DNA of 64,000 bases. Source: Methanobacteriota archaeon (lineage in GTDB: Archaea > Thermoplasmatota > Poseidoniia > Poseidoniales > Poseidoniaceae). Positions 19,901-29,242 of this stretch are shown here, piece after piece; the stretch's first letter is position 1; the number at the start of each line of letters is the position of its first letter. The notes under the pieces are model-generated. The model was not told the origin of the DNA. It made no database searches and saw only the letters and a list, made by a program, of their open reading frames with translations. Made by a program: the position numbers and the translations under genes. The stretch covers positions 62,001 to 126,000 of the forward strand of contig PSPT01000001.1 in assembly GCA_004195635.1 (NCBI GenBank). Direction: 5' to 3'.

Positions 19901-22644
19901 CAATGGCTTATGTTGGAGTTAATCCAATGAATGGAAGTGATTGGTTAAATAATCCTGACGGAGATGGCTATGATATCAATCACGATGGGGTCCTCTCTCT
20001 AGACGAATCTTTGCCTAATTGGCTTGAATTTCACATGCGTGATGGACTTTACAATGATAATCTAACAATGGGTACTCCTTTGCCAGATGGCTTAGAGACT
20101 GGGCTTTGGGCTAATGTGCTTGAATGGGGTATCCCCGAGATGCCATATGGGAATGAAGCCTCGCAAATATTGACTAATGGACAATCCGCTGCAGACAGAG
20201 GTTCTGGCAATCCAGTTAGTGCCGATTCTGATAATGATGGCATGCCTGATGGTTGGGAAATATGGTTTAGTCGTTGGGCGGTTCTCGAAGATGGATGGAC
20301 CTTAAATCCATTAAATGAAACTGACCTTGGCGGAGATCCTGATGAAGATGGCATGACAAATTGGGAAGAATATAATGCGATCAACCCGTTCTTTACTGAA
20401 ACTAATTCAAATCAATCTTCTCCTCAATGGTTTGTAACTATTGTCGGTACAACACATTTACTTAACCCATGGAGTCGAATCACAACGGAACAGTCATTTG
20501 GCAGTTTTATTTCTCCCGAGCAAATAAATATTTCAGGGCAAACTGCCGACCCAAATAACCCCGATACTGACGGCGATGGCGTAATTGATGGAATCGAAAT
20601 GCTCTTTACAACGTGGAATGAAACTGCTGAAGTTTGGACATTAAATCCTCTCGTTGCAGGAGATGGTGCTTTTGATAGCGACAATGATGCTCTAACTGAT
20701 GCCCAAGAATTTTCCATTGAGGAAAACCTACCTGACAATGGCGGGCAAAATCCTTCAGATGCTCCATTATTACATGAAGATGCGGAATGGAATCAACCCC
20801 TTAAAACGGTAGTTCGCGTTCACAATATGCTGATAAATAAAGAAGGCCGTCAAACAGTAGTTTACCAAGATTTCCTTGATTGGCAAGCTGGTGAGCCACC
20901 TACTGCTTTCTTGAGCATGTTAATGACAGTCACCGACCCAACGCATGCAGATACAGACAGAGATGGAATGATTGATGGGTATGAGTATTGGTTCACTGAA
21001 TGGGACCTAGATGAAAACCGCTGGTCAATGAATCCACTTATCGACAATGATGTATATCTCGACACAGATGGCGATTCTTGGGATTGCAATCAAGACGGGA
21101 CAATTTCCGTCAATGAGACTTTCAACAATATAGAAGAATGGAATTCACGCATTTATGGCAAAGAATCAATGATTGGCTCAATTCCATCTGGAATGGGCTT
21201 GGTAGATTTTGGTATGGATGCAATTGACGCTAGAATGGATGATTCAGGTGATTCATATATTGAGGCAAAGGCAAATCTATGGCTACTATATACTACAAAA
21301 GATGCAGAAAGTGTATCAAGGATGAACAAAATCAATGAATTGGATTCTCAGAATTACAATCGCAGCCTTTTTGGTATTTCTGACCCAACTCATTCTGATT
21401 CTGACATGGATGGAATCCCCGATGGTTGGGAGTGGTGTTATGCGATTTTCAATATGCCTGATAGCACAACGATAAACCAATGGTCTGCAAATCCACTTAA
21501 TCCACTTGATGTTATTTATGATGGTGACCATGATGGCTGGTATGGCCGGACTGGATTTGACCAACCAGCGCCCCAAGGAACTTGGGAGGACCGTATTTTC
21601 ACAGAGGAAGGCTTACAAATCACCCCTGGAATTGGCGATTTACCTTTTACAAATTTTATGGAATATTCCAACGACACACGACCTGATGCGAATGATTCAG
21701 ACGGTGATTCCACTGCGATGCGGCGTGAAGGAACTGGCCAAACCACAACACTTTACGAGATAGATTGGAATTTATCTGATGGCCGAGAGGTATTTAAATA
21801 CGGGACAAACCCAATTGATAACGACACCGATGGCGATATGCTTCCCGACTGGTTTGAATATGCTCGCGGATGGAATGAGACCAATGATAATTACAGTTCT
21901 TATATGCAAATCCAAGTATGGTGGGATGATACAAATGCTTGCCCTTCGGCATTGTACAATAATGGAATGACAGGTGACATTGAGCGCGCACGCTTGAATA
22001 ATACTTGGTTTAATCTAGATCCTCGCAACCCAGATGATGCTAATGAAGACCCAGACCTTGATGGCTGGTGGGATTGTAATGGAGTGGCGACATACAAACC
22101 ATATTCAAACTTCCAAGAGTTTTATGCCATTCACGATCAAAGCTTGACTTCGCCATCTGCGGTCCGCCTTTCAGGTCTTTCTTGGCAAGGAGCACCAATT
22201 ACTGAATGGTGGCAATTCCGAGGCTGGACATTACAACTCGATGACATCAATGTCCATCTTACAAATTATTTGCGAATGTATAAGAGGGATTCCACTGATA
22301 CATTGTGGGCATTAGTTATTGATGATCACGATGTTGATTTCCAAACAATGGATCCCTTGGATGATACACCTCTGTGTAGAGGTGATTGGACCGATTCCTG
22401 GGATATCTATTATTCCGCATCACCAACAAGCCCCCCGAGTCTTGTTGTAGGCGAAAGGGAGTATGGCTGGTGGCATTTAGATATCGATGGCGATCACATT
22501 GCAGAGGGAACCGACCCTACGAAGTGGGATACAGATGGCGATTGGCTGCATGATGGCTGGGAAGTCGCTGAAGATGAAGTGGATGGCATCCGCGGAGATT
22601 CATCTCCAATTCACTACGATTCAAGATCTACTACATCTTCTTAA
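16948..22644 (+). CDS. Giant secreted protein with about 14 Ca-binding-type loops (TSP3/EF-hand-like)
   Basis: An 1898-aa exported protein. The ATG at 16948 has AGGTGA just upstream and begins a clean signal peptide (MRRKQTTLLVTLVMVSGLLLMS); an earlier in-frame ATG would spoil it. Acidic loops of the form D-T/S-D-x-DG-x-PDGWE recur about 14 times from residue about 47 to 1861 (for example DTDGDGIPD, DSDFDGIPDGWE, DSDGDGMPDGWE, DTDRDGMIDGYE). They alternate with a second class (DPDFDGWDLNRDGVIS, DPDGDGYDINHDGVLS), and spacing is mostly about 100 residues. Such loops bind Ca2+ in thrombospondin type 3 and dockerin/EF-hand proteins. Residues about 400-730 lack the loops and look like a beta-propeller (LYVATDVGLLV, VLWIGTGSGVHKL). 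No C-terminal TM segment or sorting signal was seen. It is probably a Ca-stiffened surface or secreted adhesin; the next gene starts 88 bases on. Confidence 0.82.
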   Translation: MRRKQTTLLVTLVMVSGLLLMSQMPAISPVENVHPGETTGEGPPVTDTDGDGIPDVHENLFNTWVNWTAVDGREVNIEGLDRNISSDAELDRDMDGLNSSEEYCWPYTYAACFGNLRSGLTGKLDISTGLREYLDPRTSDTDGDGLPDGFEVAMCARTNGALDVNSGIYDCDNFDPLNGSDGQYDVDDDGFDVDRNGILAAHETLSSAEEYIYGAPENWTTELDGLRCQFTPPELPNVTHWPSIGNAWVNIGDACTLNATTTFGENLWLGTDPIDPDSDRYYFDGYSTRQTWPLTGDGIPDGWEIHFQMNPQNRSDRLEDPDFDGWDLNRDGVISADASPSPIDLNIGESFSTLQEYLVFEDNGNTVRAGLKSVGIDSSSGTLYEYPHYLSLEGQGVSAIMHSDVKSVQLDGLSEQLYVGTRLGISVISLDDDSSQQHFLPSGMELNDMMLLELVNGDVLVIATNQGLILAKLDLSGQLVLPQYWNFVSEEAVLVLEELLIDAANTHVLALGGNGEAIVVEVTTSGDLGTLHQASSDISTPLVDLSATPQDITHVQFESEAPKLYVATDVGLLVCPSASMRDVFACQWRFTEFDDSELRLKPVGDTRATDVRTVVADGPSQQDHVLWIGTGSGVHKLDLATDVIEHSFNMEWYGPENNSNDEANDVYSILPGDGEVFVGSAGGVWSIIGGYASAYGPSNQERIPGEIQTMALVDVGDDSFLFAGLNPGLFSNINLIDPGNNDSDFDGIPDGWEYVYGLDPTDPYDSILDSDGDGVNLDIAQDPYLERPWTNLDEYRFLPTTAEGYAGTDPRQMDTDMDGVSDGSEVFGFFFDSTNLWCHYLPNMTYDCDSSAGADANLTYLEGNANDQPLDPTNADSDGDGMPDGWEIEHRRWIGLSFNGGNNWTLDPLRPEDAGWDADGDGLLNLYEYEWSLTLEEALNGELIESHGEMPSHVATWSVTDPNNPDSDGDTLPDGWEARYLRDWPMAYVGVNPMNGSDWLNNPDGDGYDINHDGVLSLDESLPNWLEFHMRDGLYNDNLTMGTPLPDGLETGLWANVLEWGIPEMPYGNEASQILTNGQSAADRGSGNPVSADSDNDGMPDGWEIWFSRWAVLEDGWTLNPLNETDLGGDPDEDGMTNWEEYNAINPFFTETNSNQSSPQWFVTIVGTTHLLNPWSRITTEQSFGSFISPEQINISGQTADPNNPDTDGDGVIDGIEMLFTTWNETAEVWTLNPLVAGDGAFDSDNDALTDAQEFSIEENLPDNGGQNPSDAPLLHEDAEWNQPLKTVVRVHNMLINKEGRQTVVYQDFLDWQAGEPPTAFLSMLMTVTDPTHADTDRDGMIDGYEYWFTEWDLDENRWSMNPLIDNDVYLDTDGDSWDCNQDGTISVNETFNNIEEWNSRIYGKESMIGSIPSGMGLVDFGMDAIDARMDDSGDSYIEAKANLWLLYTTKDAESVSRMNKINELDSQNYNRSLFGISDPTHSDSDMDGIPDGWEWCYAIFNMPDSTTINQWSANPLNPLDVIYDGDHDGWYGRTGFDQPAPQGTWEDRIFTEEGLQITPGIGDLPFTNFMEYSNDTRPDANDSDGDSTAMRREGTGQTTTLYEIDWNLSDGREVFKYGTNPIDNDTDGDMLPDWFEYARGWNETNDNYSSYMQIQVWWDDTNACPSALYNNGMTGDIERARLNNTWFNLDPRNPDDANEDPDLDGWWDCNGVATYKPYSNFQEFYAIHDQSLTSPSAVRLSGLSWQGAPITEWWQFRGWTLQLDDINVHLTNYLRMYKRDSTDTLWALVIDDHDVDFQTMDPLDDTPLCRGDWTDSWDIYYSASPTSPPSLVVGEREYGWWHLDIDGDHIAEGTDPTKWDTDGDWLHDGWEVAEDEVDGIRGDSSPIHYDSRSTTSS

Positions 22645-22732
22645 TTTCATTATTCAGACAGGCTTTTTTGCTATCCCCAAAGCGGTGCATTGAAATCAAA
22701 GACCTCATGTGGTCAAACCGTTAGGGCTTACC

Positions 22733-25700
22733 ATGGATGTTGAAAATTCTTTTTCACGAAGTATTGCCATTGGTTTGGTACTGTTATTACTCATAACACC
22801 TTTTGCTTCACTTGCACCAGATGTATTACCCTCAGCAAGTGCTGAGGGAGGAACTAGGCACATCTACACCTTTGCTGGCGGTGCGCCTGATGCGATGGCT
22901 CTATACACCGGTTCTACAGCAGATAGGACAACAAAAATCAGTATTCCAAAGGGGGCTGAAATACTTGATGTTGAAATGACTCTATCGGGCGCATCTTCTA
23001 CAGGTTGGTCAAGTGTAAGTAGTGTGACTAGGGATGACTGGATGTCCGGCACATCTGCTGGAATCGACCAACGTTCTGAGGATTTAGCGATGGGTTTAGA
23101 GTCACCAGAATCATTATTCTTTGGGCATGCACTTGATGAGACAACAACATCACCCAATTCTGCTTGGCTTGACAATGGGACGTATTCAATCCGCCAAACT
23201 CCTCTTAGCAACTCATCCGAAACTCGTTTTACAATGCAACAACAATTTTCAAGTTCAACATTTATGTATCAAAGCCAAGGTGCTATTCTAAGCCATCACG
23301 GATGGTTATTTTTATCAAAATGGTCCAGCAACAATCCTACAAAAATGATCAATCGTCTATATGCAAATAATGCAACGAGAGAGTCAACAATTACTTTTGA
23401 CCAAGCCAATTGTCAATTACAACCAGTTTACCCCTCAACATACTATGGGCAATACGGGTTCCGCGATTGGACCTTGGGACCTGATGAGAAATTATATGGC
23501 ATTCTTTCTGGCTACAAAAATCACTATAATAATAATTTACAAACCCCTTATGAAAGGGTTGTAAAAATAGATGTGCGATATGATGATGTCTGGACTTGCG
23601 AGGAAGTTTACGACATTTCATCTCAATTTGGCGATTATTCAGCAATTTCATATGATCGCGTTGAGGACAAAATTTGGGTTGTTCACAATAGCGGAAGGCG
23701 ATTGGTGTCATATGATTTCCAAGATAACAGTTATTTTGAAAGAGATAATGACATGTACACCTTCCAATCATCGAACACTCACAAGTGTGGTAAATCTGGC
23801 GGATTGGTGCGCGGACTTGCAGTTCATGGAAATTTATTTTTCATGCGTTGTAAGGATACTGATTCAAGTTGGCCACCTAAGGATGTTCTAAATGCTTGGG
23901 CGGTTTCTGGAACCTCAACTTCTCTTGTTGCGCAACCGGGGGTTTCTTCAATTCAAGAAATTGGTTATGGCCTCCAATATGATGGGCAACGTCTCTTAAC
24001 ACAGGATTGTGGATATTATTCATGGGGTGGTGGAACCTTGTATTATCGCCAATATGGTTCTGGCATTCAATACCCAACTAATCCAGCACCGGGCACCTCC
24101 ACTTGGATTGGAGAACCAATTGAATTAAGCGAAGACCTTGTTGCAGTAAATATGGAAACTAGTTGGAGTGCTACTTCAGCTGGAGATCGTGTTGATTATT
24201 GGGTGAGCGCAGATAATGGAACACATTGGGAATCTGTTGAAAGCAATAATACCATCCACTTTTCTTTTCCCGGACATATTTTGCGTTGGAAGATGCAACT
24301 AATCGGTTCAAGTTCGGTTTCATGGTGGGTAAATTTGGAGTATGCCTCATCTTATGAGACTACAGGAGTTTGGACCTCAGCACCAATACCTACTGGGACA
24401 GAAGTGGGCAAAGTGCGGCCATCCTGGGCTGCAACTACACCAAGTGGGACTTCAGTGTCTGTTCTCGTTTCAAATGATAACGGTTCGTCATGGACAGTCG
24501 CACAAAATGGGGTTGATACTGATTTCACTAATGAGGGGAATATTCTTCGTTACAACATCCAATTGGATACTTCTGATGTTGCAATGACGCCACTTATCTC
24601 TTCATTTACCCTTGAGTACTTAGAGGGTTTCCCCGACAAAGTTGAAATTGATATTGGCGATGATGGCACGTGGGATTGGAAGGGCCTGACCTTCCTCGGC
24701 GATAGTAGCGTTATTGCAAGTGATGCTTCAATAGTCGGTTCTGAAGTAAGTGACACTCCAACTCTCGTTCAGGCATTTAATGACCATGCCGTTGCTAATG
24801 GCCTTGGTGGTGAAGATATTGTAGTTGCAATCAGGGCTCATTCAAGTGGGCGTATTTTACTTACCAATCTCGACCTTACATATCGCCTTAATACTCGTGT
24901 ACTAGATGCAAAAGTAGAGGGAGGCGTACTAGTTCCAGATGGCGAGCTTAGGACATTGGTTGTTCGCGTTGCACCAGGTGATGGAGTTAGCAGAATTGAC
25001 CGAGTGGTGGCTGATTTCATGCAGAATGATGTGAGTCCAATCTTGGAATGGACACAAGGTGACACCTGTTCACTACTTTCTAGCGGTAATGGCAAACTAG
25101 TCTTCGATAATGGGAACTGTACCTCTACTTCAGATGTTTTTGGGATTGTGTCAATACATTTTCCCATTATGTCAACTTGGGATTGGGATGACCAAGTTAA
25201 TCTTGAATTAAATGTGTCAGTGAATGACAATTTTGGAGTTGCAGTGGCGGGATGGACCACCGAGGACTTGAACCTCCGCGTGGAAAATGATATCCAATTA
25301 AATGGAATGAGGGTTGTTGATGAAACTAATCGTGAGTTATGGAGCAATGACTGGTTGAGGGGTGGCTATAATCTAACTTTTTCGGGTGGAATAAACTTCG
25401 AAAACACTCAAATTAGCCCTGAGTCTGGGCAATTTATGTTACGAATACTCGGGCAGAATCTCACTATGGATGGAGACCCAAATGAAGATGCTCCGGTATT
25501 ATTACATGAAGAGCCGAATCCAAGCCATGGTTCATACAGTATGGCTTTTACTAGCCCTCAAGAATCAGATCCAGGTGGAATGTTGTTTTCAGTTGAAGCA
25601 TTTAATTTGACTAACGGTTCAAGTTATGCCAATCAGCAGTACAACACAATTAGGCTTATCCTTGATGGAAAGAGCCCACTTGTGCTTGATGCAACGCCGG

Positions 25701-28192
25701 CTGATGGTTCTGAAATGCATAAAGGGCCTCCCGCGCCAGGCGGTCAATCAGTATCCATTACGATTCAAGATAGCGTTGACCCGCCGACTCAAATTAGTCT
25801 AAATTACTGGCTTGGATGCACAAGTCGTCATGAATATTGCTCAGATACTAATTTCAATGGTCTTCCTGAGCCGGTTGAATACCGCACAGTATCACTTACC
25901 ACACCTGAAATGCGCCCAGGTGGAATTAATATTTTCCAAGGATTAATTGATGATTCAATGCTCATACACGGTGAAAAAGTTGCCATTTATGTGTCGGGTA
26001 AAGATGATCAAGGAAATGTAGTTGCAATGGGTGGCTCCTCGGTTTGCTCTAATAGCGGAAGTGGATGTGGAAGTGGAATTGGTGAGATTGAACCCGAATG
26101 GGCAAACTCATTGGTTAATTACCATATTCGCGAGGAATTTGAACCAACATTAATTGTTGAAAATTCAACAATCATTGGGCATGATGACCGTGCGCCTCTT
26201 CACCCAGGCATCCCGTATAACCTCATATTGCAAATCGGTGATGGAAATGGCTGGAGTGATATTGCTGGCCTTCATCTTGCATTGGCTGGAGATTTTGATG
26301 ATGAAGAAACAAGTATTTGGGTGACTTTTGGTGATTTGGTAAATGGTGTGCCAAGTATGCATTTGGAAAGTGGCGGTGCTGGCTTAGCAGTTTCTAATTT
26401 GTATAGCATGGTTGCCCCTGACTTTACTAATGAATCATTATTAATGGTTAATTTGAGATTCCAACTGACCTGGAATTTCCCTGAAAAATGGGATTCAGAT
26501 GGGGTCGACTTGTTTATCCCCAAACTCGAGGTTTGGGATCGCCCTTGCTCTGAAATCGAACTGATTCCATGCCACGAAGAAAAGGCCGGTCTTGGAAATG
26601 ACGTTTGGAGTCTTGACAATGATTTGCGCTTTGATACTGCCCAAGGCCACATTACTGCAATTGAATTGCGAAATGGTGCCAATCATTATTATTCCGATGA
26701 TACAGAATCCTTAGTTGGTGCAGGTCAAGTTGTTCGCTTTTCAGGACGAATAATGTTCAGCGAGGATGCAACCCCTGCCCCCGCAGGTGCCCTTGATGTT
26801 CAATTGAGTGATTATGAATACGAGTGGATTACTCAGCCACAAAACAATGGATATTTCACAATGGACTTCCTTGTGCCAAGTGTTCGCAGCGGCCATTTGG
26901 ATTTGTATGCGTCACTTTCCAACTTACCCGGTTTGGCAACCGACCAAACTATTGAACAACCGCGCCTGAGGCTTGCTATCGACAGTTTAAACCCAATTAT
27001 TTCAGATATTGCGATTGGTGGTGTTGCTTCTGGTGAAAGCATTTCGCTGAGCGACGTTTCTAATTTACGAGCAAGTCTTGAAACATGGGATGATAGCGGT
27101 TTTGATGAATCATTACCAACAATGATGCATTATGTGCTACGTGCTGGAGAAAGTGAAGTAAGTCGTGGAAGTGTTATGCTCACAGAGCCAACCATCTTTG
27201 AGGAGCAGATTTTCTGGATTGGTCAGTTTGATCTTACCGATGGTGGTGCTACAAGTGTATTACCAACTTATTCCATTGATGTTTGGGTGACTGGTGCTGA
27301 TGCTGCAGGTAATCCATTTAATGCAGATTCCAATACAGAATCCTCGCCCCTCGGTTCTTGGACATTTATCTGGAATGGTCCTGAAATTGACCTGAGCGAT
27401 GAATTAACAGTCATTAGTTGGGATGACCCAAGTCCACATCTTGGACAAGTTGTAACTCTTCAAATCGATGGGGTTTCATTGAATGGTGTTGGAGGCAATG
27501 TGCAATTATTACTTGAGGAATACGATGGTGAAAATTGGATTAATTCAGGAGAATCCGAAATTGAAGTTCACCCAACAAAACCTTTCCATAGCGAAATAGA
27601 ATATGCTGTTACAAATACCGGAACATTTGATCGCCATACATTCCGTCTAAGATTAATGGATGGAAATTTGGAATTGGATCGTATTAGCGTTTCACCTTTG
27701 TTAATGACTGAGGAAATATCTCGCGATGGTCAAGCCTTAGTTGAGCAAGTATCTGATTCGCGCCTTTCAGTTGTTCTATATTTCATCGCTATGGGCGCAG
27801 CATGTTATGGAATGTACACGATGGTTATACATCGTCGCTTCTTGCGAGATGAAGATGAAGAAAATGTTGATTATACCGATTCAGTTGTAGAGGATATGGT
27901 TGGAAAAGAAACTCCCGACCTGCCGCCAGGTTTTACTCCAATTGATGTGAATAACCCCCCACCCCCGCCTTTTGCCGCCGCATACCCACCACAACCGACT
28001 TTACCTCCACAACCTTCCACTCCTTCAACAGAGTTGACCCCTTTGCCTTTGGCTAGCCTTGATGCCTTGTCGCCCACTCCTCTACCTACTACTGCCGCCG
28101 GCCCGCCAATTCCTGCAGAGGGATTGCCGCAAGGATGGACCGAAACCCAATGGGTACATTATGGGCAAAAATGGTTAGAAGAGAATGCTTAA
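22733..28192 (+). CDS. Giant surface protein with C-terminal TM and GWTxxQW cytoplasmic tail
   Basis: A 1819-aa protein. The start chosen is the ATG at 22733 (AGGG six bases upstream), giving a signal peptide MDVENSFSRSIAIGLVLLLL ending near ASA; a GTG at 22709 would add 8 residues. The long exported part is beta-rich: an early propeller-like region (WLFLSKWSSNN, YDGQRLLTQDCG), then repeated sandwich modules. A TM helix (about 1677-1700) is followed by about 120 cytoplasmic residues: an acidic stretch, a proline-rich linker (NNPPPPPFAAAYPPQP) and a terminal motif EGLPQGWTETQWVHYGQKWL. Nearly the same tail ends the otherwise unrelated protease at 53792. It is probably in one operon with the preceding Ca-loop giant and the small gene after it. 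Function unknown; surface adhesion or binding is inferred. Confidence 0.82.
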   Translation: MDVENSFSRSIAIGLVLLLLITPFASLAPDVLPSASAEGGTRHIYTFAGGAPDAMALYTGSTADRTTKISIPKGAEILDVEMTLSGASSTGWSSVSSVTRDDWMSGTSAGIDQRSEDLAMGLESPESLFFGHALDETTTSPNSAWLDNGTYSIRQTPLSNSSETRFTMQQQFSSSTFMYQSQGAILSHHGWLFLSKWSSNNPTKMINRLYANNATRESTITFDQANCQLQPVYPSTYYGQYGFRDWTLGPDEKLYGILSGYKNHYNNNLQTPYERVVKIDVRYDDVWTCEEVYDISSQFGDYSAISYDRVEDKIWVVHNSGRRLVSYDFQDNSYFERDNDMYTFQSSNTHKCGKSGGLVRGLAVHGNLFFMRCKDTDSSWPPKDVLNAWAVSGTSTSLVAQPGVSSIQEIGYGLQYDGQRLLTQDCGYYSWGGGTLYYRQYGSGIQYPTNPAPGTSTWIGEPIELSEDLVAVNMETSWSATSAGDRVDYWVSADNGTHWESVESNNTIHFSFPGHILRWKMQLIGSSSVSWWVNLEYASSYETTGVWTSAPIPTGTEVGKVRPSWAATTPSGTSVSVLVSNDNGSSWTVAQNGVDTDFTNEGNILRYNIQLDTSDVAMTPLISSFTLEYLEGFPDKVEIDIGDDGTWDWKGLTFLGDSSVIASDASIVGSEVSDTPTLVQAFNDHAVANGLGGEDIVVAIRAHSSGRILLTNLDLTYRLNTRVLDAKVEGGVLVPDGELRTLVVRVAPGDGVSRIDRVVADFMQNDVSPILEWTQGDTCSLLSSGNGKLVFDNGNCTSTSDVFGIVSIHFPIMSTWDWDDQVNLELNVSVNDNFGVAVAGWTTEDLNLRVENDIQLNGMRVVDETNRELWSNDWLRGGYNLTFSGGINFENTQISPESGQFMLRILGQNLTMDGDPNEDAPVLLHEEPNPSHGSYSMAFTSPQESDPGGMLFSVEAFNLTNGSSYANQQYNTIRLILDGKSPLVLDATPADGSEMHKGPPAPGGQSVSITIQDSVDPPTQISLNYWLGCTSRHEYCSDTNFNGLPEPVEYRTVSLTTPEMRPGGINIFQGLIDDSMLIHGEKVAIYVSGKDDQGNVVAMGGSSVCSNSGSGCGSGIGEIEPEWANSLVNYHIREEFEPTLIVENSTIIGHDDRAPLHPGIPYNLILQIGDGNGWSDIAGLHLALAGDFDDEETSIWVTFGDLVNGVPSMHLESGGAGLAVSNLYSMVAPDFTNESLLMVNLRFQLTWNFPEKWDSDGVDLFIPKLEVWDRPCSEIELIPCHEEKAGLGNDVWSLDNDLRFDTAQGHITAIELRNGANHYYSDDTESLVGAGQVVRFSGRIMFSEDATPAPAGALDVQLSDYEYEWITQPQNNGYFTMDFLVPSVRSGHLDLYASLSNLPGLATDQTIEQPRLRLAIDSLNPIISDIAIGGVASGESISLSDVSNLRASLETWDDSGFDESLPTMMHYVLRAGESEVSRGSVMLTEPTIFEEQIFWIGQFDLTDGGATSVLPTYSIDVWVTGADAAGNPFNADSNTESSPLGSWTFIWNGPEIDLSDELTVISWDDPSPHLGQVVTLQIDGVSLNGVGGNVQLLLEEYDGENWINSGESEIEVHPTKPFHSEIEYAVTNTGTFDRHTFRLRLMDGNLELDRISVSPLLMTEEISRDGQALVEQVSDSRLSVVLYFIAMGAACYGMYTMVIHRRFLRDEDEENVDYTDSVVEDMVGKETPDLPPGFTPIDVNNPPPPPFAAAYPPQPTLPPQPSTPSTELTPLPLASLDALSPTPLPTTAAGPPIPAEGLPQGWTETQWVHYGQKWLEENA

Positions 28193-28210
28193 TTGGCAGA
28201 GGTGAACTCT

Positions 28211-28711
28211 TTGAGTGAGCAATACAAGGAGGGCATGCTTTTCTTGCATGAACAACTAGTTGCAATAATTAATCAAATGACAATACCTCTCATTGAAGTT
28301 AGTCTTGTTATCTCTAAATATACAAAAACTCTATCCTCAAGGCTGATTGAAAATGCCGCTAATTACGGCGAATTAATTCCTGCTATTCTGTTGGCACCTC
28401 AACCTCTTGAAGATATTGGAAAGGAACAAGCAGTGCAGGTTCAAACCAGTGATGGTGAAGAAGTTGTGAATGTTTCTATGCCAAATCCTATTGCACAAAT
28501 GGACCCCTCTCTCCTCATTTCACGAACAGATATTGATCGAATGGACATTCTTGATACAGTAATTAGGACCGCAATTAATAGCAAAGAACTTCCATTGATT
28601 AATTCACTGCATGTCTTGCGTGATTGGGAGCATTTAGTTCGGATACAATTAGCCAAGACAAAAACTCCGGGGCAATTATTTAGTCCACTTGAAATTCCTG
28701 ATGGATATTGA
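28211..28711 (+). CDS. Small protein of unknown function, follows the giant surface protein
   Basis: A 166-aa soluble, largely helical protein without recognised domain, signal peptide or TM segment. The start is a TTG at 28211: GAGGTG (28199-28204) followed by exactly six bases and TTG, the same arrangement as at pheT and rnp4, gives MSEQYKEGMLFLHEQL. Earlier candidates (TTG 28193, GTG 28202) lie at or inside that ribosome-binding site. It begins 18 bases after the giant gene's stop, so it is surely co-transcribed and may act with its cytoplasmic tail; that is inference. It converges on the 28758 gene with a 46-base gap holding a weak TGCTT/AAGCA hairpin at 28741-28753. Confidence 0.65.
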   Translation: MSEQYKEGMLFLHEQLVAIINQMTIPLIEVSLVISKYTKTLSSRLIENAANYGELIPAILLAPQPLEDIGKEQAVQVQTSDGEEVVNVSMPNPIAQMDPSLLISRTDIDRMDILDTVIRTAINSKELPLINSLHVLRDWEHLVRIQLAKTKTPGQLFSPLEIPDGY

Positions 28712-28757
28712 GATTTGTGGAACAAGTTTTGTAAGATTAATGCTTATTAAGCAGAAA

Positions 28758-29141
28758 TCACGCTTTATTTCTGCGCATTACTCGCCCCAACAATCCACTC
28801 TTTTTCGCACTACTCCCTCTATTATGACGGCTCCTTGACTGTCCAGTGGCTATATACCAAGCATCAAAAATGGACCATAGCCATAGGCCAATGGCAAATA
28901 TGATTGTTAGAATCAAAGGAATTTGTAGTAAACTCCAATCAAATGCCTTTCTATGCTCTCGATTAAAATGCTGACCCAAATATAAAAAAGGAATAAGGGC
29001 TAATAATACTGCAAAAATAGGCCGCATTGAACCCCATATCCCAATTCCAGAAGTTAATTCTGACCAAATTACTCTGAGAACATTTTTTGTAGAGGTGCCA
29101 CTATCAAGGCGAACAACAATCTCCTCCTCATGTGTCGCCAT
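28758..29141 (-). CDS. Small membrane protein of unknown function
   Basis: A 127-aa protein with two clear TM segments (about 41-56, MRPIFAVLLALIPFLYLG, and about 73-92, LLQIPLILTIIFAIGLWLWS) and a basic C-terminal tail (SRSRHNRGSSAKKSG...RRNKA). Both ends are probably cytoplasmic. The start is supported by GAGGG six bases upstream. The helix-W-x-x-DAWYIA stretch resembles small TM2-like or DUF-type archaeal membrane proteins, but I do not recognise a family. Single gene, divergent from the PCP-Nudix gene with a 101-base gap. Confidence 0.6.
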   Translation of the reverse strand: MATHEEEIVVRLDSGTSTKNVLRVIWSELTSGIGIWGSMRPIFAVLLALIPFLYLGQHFNREHRKAFDWSLLQIPLILTIIFAIGLWLWSIFDAWYIATGQSRSRHNRGSSAKKSGLLGRVMRRNKA

Positions 29142-29242
29142 AGCAGTCCCTCAAGCCCCCCCTGTTGCCCCTATGGGTTGAATCCTTCGCCCATTTTTAT
29201 TATAGCAATGATGTTTAAGCAGTTATTGTTGGGGGGGAGTAA

